The notes under the pieces were generated by a model. It made no database searches, was not told the origin of the DNA, and saw only the letters and a list, made by a program, of their open reading frames with translations. Shown here piece by piece: positions 55,771-64,000 of a stretch of DNA of 64,000 bases. Source of the DNA: Sthenelais limicola (lineage: Eukaryota > Annelida > Polychaeta > Phyllodocida > Sigalionidae); assembly GCA_942159475.1 (NCBI GenBank), contig OW804095.1, positions 90,719,740 to 90,783,739 on the forward strand, in the 5' to 3' direction. The position numbers and the translations under genes are program-made. Each line of letters starts with the position of its first letter. Within the stretch, counting starts at the first letter, position 1.

Positions 55771-56477
55771 TCTCCATAGTGCGGCGGCGGGTCACTTCCG
55801 GATTAGGTTGCTAAGCGACTAGGTTGGGGAAAGTGGGTCAGTGGGCGTGGTGAGATGCGGGACTGGATTTTCCCGCCCTGTGAGGCGGAGCAGGAGGAGG
55901 TATTCTATAGGTAAAGGTTGATTCCGTTTGGTTGCATGGTATTTAGTGTGCAGATCCAGGATTCTTCCAATCGTAAGCGGGAGTTTCTGTCTTTGCTTGT
56001 GTTATTGGTATATTATAGGGAGCGAGTGAGGTAACCTATGTATAGCATTATACATAAAATAGAATAGAATAGAATAGAAAAACATTTTATTCAGTCTTTA
56101 GACTGCTCTCAAGGGGAGATCTCCGGCAGATGGGAGGTATTCTGGCCCTCGGGCATAATACACATTCAGTAAAGTAGAGAACATGACCAAAGCGTTCAAT
56201 GAAGGCTAAGGCTCTCTACTGTTGGTTTTCACTTTTTTAATGTTCTATTACAATTTTGTTAAAGAATATGGTCTTGCTTTTACAGTGGTCTGAATAACCT
56301 CGACAATACAATTCTGTAAAGATAACAAAATAATATATCAGTGCTGGATAAAATAATCATCATTCCATATTAGGGTGGACCTGGCTAAATTCTTAAACCT
56401 TTGCTTATCTAGTTCCAAATGGGCCATGGTTGGTAGCCGATTCCACGAGTAAGGAATTGTATTAAGGGTTGATCTTC

Positions 56478-58655
56478 TTATTTGCTCTTTTTGGGCGGGG
56501 GATGTTTTAAGATTTTCCTACCCTCAATGAAGTTTCTTGTGTTAATAAGTCGCAGATCTATGTTTTGGGGGTTCTGTGCTTGCCTATGGCCCATTTGGAG
56601 TAGATGTAGTCTCCTTCGGTATTTTAGAGGGAGGAGTCTCTTTTCGATATGCAAATCTTTGACACTATCTCGATTTGGTATGCGGTAGATAATCTTTAAT
56701 ACCCTGTTCTGCAGTATTTGCAGTCTATGTAGGTCTGCTACGGAGTGGGATTCAATGAAAATGTCAGATTGGTCTAGGGTTGGTAGCACCATAACTTTAT
56801 ATATCATAAGCATTGTTGCTTTCGGTATCTTATCTTTCAACTTTGAGAATTGCCAACATTTGTAGTTAAGAGTGCTTGTCATTTTGGTTACTTGTTCTTT
56901 AAATTTTAGGGACGCGTCAACTATCGTGCCTAAATACTTATATGTATCTACATCTTCCAGTTCTGCATTTCCCAACTTGATGACATGTTCTGGTAGTGCA
57001 GGAAGATTTTGGGTTTTCCATCTCGACCTAAGGATAGGCCTTGGGAATATGGTCTGGACTTTGGATTTATTGTAATTAAGTGAAATCTTATACTTTTGAC
57101 ACCAGTGACTCAATGAGTTTAGGTCGGCTTGCAGCTTGTTTGTTGCTTCATGGGGGCTTTGGCCAAAACTATAAATTATCGTGTCATCCGCAAACATTTG
57201 AATTTTGCAGTTTTCAATGAAATTTGGTAGGTCGTTGATATACAGGTTAAATAATACCGGTCCAAGGGTTGTCCCCTGGGGGACTCCACATGTAACCGGG
57301 AGCTGCTTTGATGTTATCTTATTTACGTTTACTTGTTGTTGCCTATTGTGGAGGTAGTCACAGAACCATTTGTGTTCTTTCCCTTTGATACCAAATGTCT
57401 TGAGTTTATTCAGGAGATATTGGTGGTTTACTGTATCAAAGGCCTTCCTTAGGTCGAGATAGGCTGCCCTTACAACATTTCCGTTATTGATTTGGGTATA
57501 CACTTCATTTAGATATGTCAATAAGGCATCTTGGGTTGACCTGCCGGATCTAAATCCAAACTGGTGTTCAAATAACATGCTATTGTCATCTAGATATTCT
57601 ATGAGTTGGCTATATATAACTTTTTCTAGGATCTTGGCGGGCAATTGTATGGTGGAAATAGGTCGGTAGTTTCCTGGGTCGGTGTGCTCTCCAGCCTTAT
57701 AAATAGGAGTAACTTTAGTTTGTTTCCAGATGTCAGGGATGGTTGATGTATTTTGGGAGAGATTTAGGAGTTTTTTGAATTCTGGTAGTAATATTAGTAG
57801 GGCTTGCTTAAGTATTCTGGTTGGCATATTTTCGATGCCTGATGCCTTCGATGAAGGCATGAGCTTTATAATTTTCCTTAGCTCCTGGCTTTCAACAGGT
57901 GCGAATTGGAAAGTATTATCTCGTTCTTGTGGTCTATCTTGAGCATTCATCCTTTCTTCATCTTGTTCTGTCAATGGGGGAATTATGTTGGCTAAATTGT
58001 TTCCAATAGAGGCAAAATATTCATTGTATTTGTCAGGGACTTCGTTATTGGGAGTTGGTTGGCCATTAGTTTCTAGTGTGATATTTTCATGACTTTTTTG
58101 TTTTTTGTTGTTTATTAGCGGGCCAAGTAGCTTCCAGAACTTTTTGGGATTTTTTGTATTGTTTTCGATTTGCTCTTTTATATAGTTATTTTTCAGGTTT
58201 CTTGCTTGGTGATTAATTCTGTGTCTGAGTTGTTTTGCTCAAGACATCATATGTGGGTCTTTTAGTTTTTTTGCATCTTTAAACAACTTATCTCTAGCCT
58301 TCATTTGTGCTAATAGATCACCTGTGATCCAGGGTTTCTTTGCTTTCACGTTTTTGTAGTTGCGTATTGGACATAATTGATTGGTTGCATCTAGGATTTT
58401 ATTAATCATTGTGTTCCAGTATTTGTTGGGGTGAGCAGTACTTAATAACTGGTTCCAGTTGTAATTTCGAAGTAAGTGGGTGAACTGTTCTTCGGTGAAG
58501 TTAGCATATGATCGGCAGGTAAAGCTAATTCTTGGGTAAATTTCTTTTTGTTTTTTTAACACTATTAGGGTTGGGAAATGGTCACTAATATTAACTTCCA
58601 ATACACCTACTGTTTTTACACTATCTTCGAATTGTTGTAGACAAGATCTATGCAT
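56478..58655 (-). pseudogene. LINE ORF2, linker and reverse transcriptase
   Basis: After the SDH motif the linker (WITGDLLAQMKARDKLF) runs to a TGA at 58,239-58,241 and continues in the same frame. The RT part has GNYRPISTI, HQFGFRSGRST, AAYLDLRKAFDTVNH (motif A), GVPQGTTLGPVLF (motif B) and QMFADDTIIY (motif C), then SLNYNKSKVQ, DTYKYLG and a C-terminal domain to 56,478. Only one stop and one frameshift separate this copy from an open ORF2. Confidence 0.85.
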
Positions 58656-59200
58656 GTCTCAGAGGTGGTCGTGGTTCTGGTGGGGATATCAATGTATTGT
58701 CTTAGTGAGGCACTATGTTCAAGTGCTAGTAGTAGGGATTTGGCTCTTGATGGTATCATGTAATTAACATTAAAATCTCCCAACATAACTATTTCCTCGT
58801 CCTCATCGTTTTGAGAGAGGACTTGTTGGGCGAGTTGTATGGCTGCTGGGAGATCCCCATCTGGAGGGCGATAGATATTGTGGACTTTTATTTTTTTGAA
58901 CTCATTTATCTTTATTTTTAGCGTTTGTATTTCTAAGTCTGCGGTGGAGAAGTTTTGTGCATCACCGACCCAGGTTGCCTCTAAGTTGTCTTTGACATAT
59001 ATTGCTAAACCTCCTCCTCTCAATTTACCACTTTTCCTGTCAAGTCTTAGTATTTTGTATCCTTCTACGTCTACTAAATTGTCATAAACTTTATCGTTCA
59101 GCCAGGTCTCACCCACACACACAATATCAAATTGAATCTTTTGCATTATTGTTTCTAACTCACTTACTTTGTTGAGTAAACTTCTGATGTTTAAGCTCAT
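58616..59200 (-). pseudogene. LINE ORF2, endonuclease domain
   Basis: The frame starts MSLNIRSLLNKVSELE and contains VGETWL, the IYRPP motif and MLGDFNVN, all hallmarks of the APE-type endonuclease that nicks target DNA. In this frame it ends shortly after DLVYNN. The remaining SDH motif (ISDHFP) is found in the overlapping next frame, so a frameshift lies between 58,616 and 58,655. The true start may be a few codons upstream, where the frame continues to a stop near 59,240. Confidence 0.8.
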
Positions 59201-59344
59201 TATCTTGATACCTTTAAGTTCTTTAAAAAAGTCATCTTAGTCGAGTGTTACTTTTACATTTCTTATTGGATTTTGGTTGTTTTCGCTCGTGCCTCTTACT
59301 TATAATGTGAGAGGCTTGCTGGGCTTATTGCCCAGGTCATTTAA

Positions 59345-60240
59345 ATGGGAAATATAATGGGGTGTATTTTCAAGTTTTAAGTTTATAAAATATACTCATG
59401 TTTCATATTACTAGGTCGAGAATGTAACAAAGTACAGCAAATTTATTTTCCATGGACGGAATGATACTCTGCTATAAACATATGTACAACAGCGATGGGT
59501 TATTTGCACAGTGTGCGTCATTATAACATTACATCACTATATCTTTGCAGTATTTTCTGCATTATTATAACTTAATCACTACATCATTACAGCATTTTGC
59601 TGTATTCACTCATATTTTTACCTTGCTACGTGGCAGTTGGCTAGGTTAATATGTACATTAGTAAGCGTAACATGGATACATTGTTTAGGTAATCATAACA
59701 GGATAAGATAACCCCGCTTGGACTTATTTTGTTTGTAAACACAGACATAGACGATAAATGATAGTTGCATAGTCTAACACTGGTTACTGGAGACAGTAAT
59801 TACCAATGTTTAGATGATCAGCTGGACTGGCTAGAACATGAACATAAAGAATAAACAATAGACAGTCAACTGGGTCAGCTTGTCGGACATATGCTATTAA
59901 TTGCTGGGACAGTATCCATGTATATGTGATACATGGCGTTGTTTACATTTGGCATTGGGATATTCAGTATTCGGTAGGTCAAACACAAAATTGACAGAGA
60001 CAACCAGTGGGACAATACATGTTATATGGTGTTATTTGACATCAGGTCATTTGAATTGTTCGATATTAGGTCTATTGGGTTATGGGAGACATATATAAGT
60101 ATAGATCTAGACATGAACATAAATAATAATTCAATGAGTGGTTAAGGTATATGTAAGTGTAATTAATATAAATAGGTAGGTGGTAGGCACCTTCAATGAA
60201 GGTAACCTACTAGTAAAAGTGAGTACTTATCAGTCTGTTG
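59345..60240. other. unassigned sequence between LINE and Penelope-like element
   Basis: No gene was recognised. It may be the 3' untranslated region of the Penelope-like element. It contains repeated ATTATAACNTTACATCACTA-like steps at about 59,519-59,590. Confidence 0.35.
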
Positions 60241-60246
60241 CTTTTG

Positions 60247-60825
60247 CTATTGTGTCCCATATGGTCTTTTGAATGTAAATTCAATTGTCAATGCGCTTGA
60301 TGTGCTTGGCAACATGACTGTGATGATTAAATCTGAGGCTTGTACATTGTGGTCGGGAAAATGTTTTGCGACGGGTTGTGGTCTATCTCTAATATTGATA
60401 TCGCATTTGTGTTCATAAATTCTGCGTCTGATGTTTCGGCTAGTCTGTCCAACATATTGTTTATGACAGACAGGGCATGTGATCACGTAGACAACTGAAG
60501 TGGAAAGGCAGGAGTTGTGTCCAATAATAGGCCATTGTTTCCCTGTGGATGTGGATTTTATTTTGCGTGAAGAGGTAAAATGTTGGCAGTAATGACATGT
60601 AAAATGCATACATGGTCTTGAGCCGGACATGTTTTTTGGAGGTGGATGTTCGGAGTGTACTAAACAGTCATGTAGGTTGGGAGAGCATCTGTATGCAATC
60701 ATTGTGCGATACTCAAGGAAGTTTTTATTTGCTGGTGTTGGTCGTAGGAAGCTTGTAGCCTGTTGAAGATAGTGGGCTGCTCTGACGTTGTGGGGGTTGT
60801 AAGTGACAATGAAGGGAATTATTTT
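60247..60825 (-). pseudogene. Penelope-like GIY-YIG endonuclease domain
   Basis: The frame continues after the stop at 60,826 through FIVTYNPHNVRAAHYLQQ and a Cys/His cluster (CMHFTCHYC) to the GIY-YIG module VVYVITCPVC, QYVGQT, RNIRRRIYEH. The domain ends near IEFTFK. The tyrosines of both half-motifs and the following Arg and His are present. Such domains nick DNA and are attributed a role in target-site choice of Penelope-like elements. Confidence 0.8.
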
Positions 60826-62113
60826 TTATTTGATTTTGGGTGGGGGGTTCAGGAGTGTTTGTCGGTTGTGATTGTGGGCCCTGTCGATGGATTCCTTGGC
60901 TTTTTTATGTGGGTGACCACATAAGGTTAAGTTTTTTATTAGGACCTTAGCTGATTGATCGAAGTCGGAGAGATGTGTACATATAGTGCATAGGCGTATA
61001 GCTTGGGAGTAAGCTATGGAAAGAATTTGATGATTGAAGTGATATGAGTTGGCATGGAGATACCTCCCTGAGGCAGTGGGTTTTGTGAATAGTTTTGTCG
61101 CTAGGGTATTATCCGCTTGTCGAAAGACTACTACGTCAAGAAAATCAATTGAGTCATGTTGTATGTTCGCTGTAAATTTTATTGTGGGGTGTTGTGAATT
61201 CAGGTATTCAATATGGTCCCTTATTTCATCTTCTGTTGCCCGGTATATTGCAAAAATGTCATCTATATAGGGTCTCCAGGTTGTTGGTTGGAGTTCTGAG
61301 TTGCTCAGGAGTTTTTCTTCGAGGTCTGACATGAACAGGTTCGTGTCAGATGGAGCCATGATGGTCCCTATGGCAGTCCCATGGATCTGATGGAAGTGTT
61401 GTCCGTTGAAGCACAGGGTGTTCATTGATAGTACCATATCAGTTAACTGTAATATTACTGATGTGGGGATGTGAATGTTCGGTCTACGGAGGAGGGCCCG
61501 TTCTATGGCCGCTAAGCCCTCCGCATGAGGAATGTTGGTGTATAGACTAGTGACGTCTATGGTCACCATGTACTCATCGTCGTTTAGTGAGTTGATTGAG
61601 TTAATGGTTTTAATGAAGTCACATGTGTGCTTGATGTAACTAGGGGTTCGGACTACCAGGGCTCTGAGTGTTTGGTCAATGGTGTATGATAGGCGATTGG
61701 TGAGGCAATCTATGCCAGAGATGATAGGGCATCCTGGGGTATTTGTCTTATGGATTTTAGGTAGTAGGTAAAAGGGAGAGGTGCGTGGTTCTTTGGGTAC
61801 CATGAATTTTTTTGGCGTTCTGTGGTAGAAGTCCTGCTGCGCTAAGTTGGCGCAAACGATTAGTGATAGCGGAGTGATTCTCTTTTGTTAAATCTTGAGT
61901 AGGCTTGCGGTTGTGGAGCGGGTTATTTAGTTGTCTGTAGGCTTCGGTCTCGTAGTCATCTTTGGACCAGATGACAGTGGCGCCCCCTTTGTTGGCGGGC
62001 TTGATGACAATGGTAGGGTCAGTTTGTAGGTCAGATAAGGCTTCTAGTTCGGGTGTGGAGAGGTTGGATGGGGGTTTGGGTATGGTTGATATTTGGGACA
62101 TGTTCTGGGTCAT
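60826..62113 (-). pseudogene. Penelope-like reverse transcriptase
   Basis: The first part (62,113 to about 61,760) has TIVIKPANKGGATVIW, the conserved KPaDKGG-type entry of Penelope RTs. A frameshift at 61,757-61,803 leads to FYLLPKIHK, TIDVTSLYTNIPHAEG (motif A, Asp83 of the second frame), GTAIGTIMAPSDTNLFM (motif B), RPYIDDIFAIY (motif C, YIDD, residues 179-182), and IDFLDVVV and TKPTASGRYLH, all characteristic of the family. The frame ends at a TAA at 60,826-60,828 that is probably a nonsense mutation, because the same frame continues into the nuclease domain. Confidence 0.85.
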
Positions 62114-62631
62114 ATAGTTGGTAAAAGATTCAAGGTCTGGGTCAAGTCCTGTGGGGGGGGGGGGGGGGGGGGTCCATCCTTTCTTTTCGGTTTTAAACAG
62201 AGTGTTTGGTTGATGTGCAGGGTAGTCTTGGAAGAAATGTGTAAGTCTTGTTCTGCGGTTGAAAAGGAGTGTGTCCTTGAGGGCATGTATATGATTATAT
62301 TTAGTTGGGGTTGGTACAAAGTTGAGCCCCTTCGACAGGAGGGTATAATGAGCTTCAGTTAAGATCTTGTTTGAGAGGTTGACAACAGCGCTTTGTTGAG
62401 TCGGGTTGTACTTCTTGTACCTCCTATTGCATCTTCCCTTTTTTTTTTCATGCGGCGTGTGTTCAGTTCCTTCAATGTCTCCTCACTTGATTGATCTAGA
62501 AGATTCTGTATGTAAGTCATTATTTCTGCGTTGCATTTCATAGAGATAGCTTTAGTAGCTGAGGTGACTTGTGCCTCCAGAGATGTTACTCTGTCGTTGT
62601 AGTAATCTCGAAGGATGGTTGTGGATGGCAA
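62100..62631 (-). pseudogene. Penelope-like element, N-terminal region
   Basis: Two frames, 62,359-62,631 and 62,110-62,319, encode a helix-rich segment (SLEAQVTSATKAIS, SEETLKELNTRRMKKKRED) and a Ser/Thr-rich segment that runs into a poly-Pro stretch encoded by the G run. They precede the RT and probably form the element's N-terminal domain. The G run makes frame assignment unreliable. Confidence 0.5.
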
Positions 62632-62903
62632 TAATTTACTAACTTACTAATTTACTAACTCCTACATATTGATCTACAATTGTTTAGTTCTATATTTATA
62701 TCTGATCATACTCATTTACAGTTAATTTTTGCTTGTTTATTAGTCGGCATGTGGACCTGCACTAGGCAGTATTTACATTTTGAATTTGTTAATGTTTTTT
62801 ATATTAATACTATTAGCATAATAATCATTATTGAATTCATAACTCTATAAATGTAGTTCACTGAATGCAATTCAGTTAAGTGATCGGTATATTTAATTGT
62901 ACT

Positions 62904-63323
62904 TGTAGTGAACCGCAGATTCGTGGGCACAAGTTTACGAAATTCGAGAAAGAATCACGAATACGAGGAAATTCGTTTCAACCATGTTTTATTACCCAAA
63001 GGTATACAGTTACAAAGGTATTGTCTCTGAACAAGGGTACTTAATTTGAACAACAGAAGTATCTCGGTCCGCGGCACGGCTCAAGTCCGTAGTGTTAAGC
63101 GAAGCCTGGATCCCCTTGCGGAGGTAGTAGTATCCTCCGCCTACTGCCCGTCAGAGGGTGTCTGCAGTGCTGTCTGCACGATGATGTATGTCGCCCTCTG
63201 ACAGAAGCGGCCGAAACTGGTGGTCGTCTCCGGCTCCAGTAGAAGTGCCCCCGCTGTCGTAGCCTTGTTGTATTCGGCAATGGTAGGCAGCATTGATGTA
63301 TTTCGGGTGGCGGACCCACTACA
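62904..63323 (-). repeat. isolated 420-bp LTR
   Basis: In the minus sense the segment starts TGTAGTG and ends CACTACA, a perfect 7-bp inverted terminus of the TG...CA type. It has a GC-rich first half, and AATAAA at 62,988-62,993 as polyadenylation signal. No matching 5-bp duplication was found (GTACT and TGTTT flank it), no primer site follows it and the preceding GAGAGGAAAA is only a weak polypurine tract. It is therefore a solo LTR with a lost duplication or the end of a truncated element. The 74-residue frame inside (63,095-63,319) is not real. Confidence 0.6.
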
Positions 63324-63423
63324 TGTTTAATTTATTTTAAGGATTTTCCTCTCAATGTGGCAAATCAACAAACTGTTGACAAAAATCTTCCACTGCCACC
63401 TTGTGGGTGCATAACGTGGGTGA

Positions 63424-64000
63424 ACAAAGAGAATAACAAGGTATTTTATTACTATATCCTCAGGCCAAACTGAAGGAAATGTAAATACAGTATGTGATAC
63501 TATGATAGAGAATTTTAGACACATACAAAACGAGTTGTATCCAACCCAGCCTGTTACTCTTAAGGAGGGACATGTATTACATGATCATGAACTAAACCTG
63601 CTTATATGTAAGAAGAATAAGGCATATAAAAAGGCTATGAAAAGCAAAATAGGGGACGATTGGAATAAAGCTCGTGAATACAATAATACAATTAAGCAGA
63701 AGGTATGTAAACTGAAGAGAGATGCTTTAACCGATATTTGTAATAGATATGCAAGAAATGATAGGCGTTTCTGGAATTATATGGCAAATCTGTATGGTAG
63801 TGGTAGATCTCTGGATCCCTCTGTTGATTTTATTATTACAAATGAAGGTGAAAAACTTTGTGGAAAAGTAGCAGTCAACTATGCAAACGAATATTTCTGT
63901 AATATTGCTCCTAAATCTTTTCCAGAAGATATATTATTGAGGAATGATATGGGGGCTATCCCTCTTTTGGATTGGAATGAAATTATCACGAGAGAGGAGG
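63424..64000 (+). CDS. LINE ORF2 fragment (linker before reverse transcriptase), runs off the window
   Basis: The plus-strand frame is open from 63,424 to the end of the window with no stop. From about 63,466 it is protein-like: HDHELNLLICKKNKAYKKAM, WNKAREYNNTIKQKV, KLKRDALTDICNRYA and RRFWNYMANLYG. This basic, helical pattern ending in a K/RxFWxxM/L motif is typical of the linker between endonuclease and reverse transcriptase in APE-type LINEs. The sequence GCCAAACTG at 63,464 follows a good splice-acceptor-like CCTCAG, but a truncated retroposed copy is more likely. The RT itself would lie beyond 64,000. Confidence 0.65.

Larger units (their letters stand above)
56056..59225 (-). mobile_element. 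APE-type LINE (CR1/Jockey-like) with (TTCTA)n tail
   Basis: The minus-strand element has an ORF2 with an apurinic-type endonuclease and a reverse transcriptase, a 3' untranslated region, an AATAAAATG signal and a tail of TTCTA units (plus AGAAT repeats at 56,058-56,080). The 5' end is probably close to 59,225, just before the endonuclease start, as no ORF1 is seen upstream. No target duplication was found. The family is in the CR1/Jockey range of APE-type LINEs, but I cannot be more precise. Confidence 0.8.
60240..62640 (-). mobile_element. Penelope-like element with GIY-YIG endonuclease
   Basis: In the minus sense an N-terminal helical region, a Penelope-type reverse transcriptase and a GIY-YIG nuclease follow each other over 2.4 kb, which is the organisation of endonuclease-containing Penelope-like elements. 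There are at least two frameshifts, one run of 20 G in the N-terminal part (62,153-62,172) and one in-frame stop. No typical end motif was found directly downstream. The one at 54,155 might belong to it, displaced by the LINE insertion. Confidence 0.8.

Overview
The window looks like transposon-packed, AT-leaning DNA of a metazoan, most likely a marine invertebrate. The evidence is splice-site-bounded coding exons, several animal-type retroelement families (Ty3/gypsy, APE-type LINEs, an L1/Tx1-like LINE, a Penelope-like element with GIY-YIG nuclease), a Crypton-type tyrosine recombinase, piggyBac-like TTAA MITEs and long-arm foldback elements. The species cannot be named from what is visible. 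No operons, no rRNA or tRNA genes, no CRISPR array and no confidently identifiable single-copy host gene were seen.

Layout. 1-23 kb holds no recognisable gene. It consists of diverged short repeats, foldbacks, two pyrimidine-rich repeat units (5.6-7.0 kb), a family of repeats also found inside a transposon at 41-47 kb, G-rich minisatellites and microsatellites. At 23.26-25.35 kb lies a two-exon reading frame for a Crypton/DUF3504-type tyrosine recombinase with its catalytic residues retained. From 25,762 to 29,527 is a 3.77-kb long-inverted-repeat element whose arms contain a 177-bp tandem repeat. From 30.8 to 34.7 kb are LTR-retrotransposon remnants in both orientations.

The centrepiece is 36.6-48.4 kb, a probable four-level nest. 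A repeat rich in palindromic GGTTCTT/AAGAACC motifs is split by a mag-like Ty3/gypsy copy (38,933-48,117). That copy is bounded by a 5-bp duplication (GTAGC), yet its right end is a piece of its own LTR in inverted orientation. It is split within its reverse transcriptase by a second long-inverted-repeat element (41,156-47,844; 3-bp duplication AAA), which in turn carries a 5'-truncated L1/Tx1-like LINE (42,925-46,073; 15-bp duplication). Each junction can be read at base level, so the order of insertions is clear for the inner three levels.

From 48.4 to 54 kb are MITEs (a 167-bp tandem palindromic MITE and a TTAA-flanked 333-bp MITE). From 54.1 kb to the end everything recognisable except the last piece reads on the minus strand: a Penelope-type tail with a hammerhead-like core, a broken C2H2 zinc-finger ORF, an APE-type LINE with (TTCTA)n tail, a Penelope-like element with RT and GIY-YIG domains, an isolated 420-bp LTR, and finally a plus-strand LINE ORF2 that runs off the window. 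Almost all copies carry stops or frameshifts, so this is mainly a graveyard. The Crypton-type frame is the one substantial gene that looks intact in the part seen.
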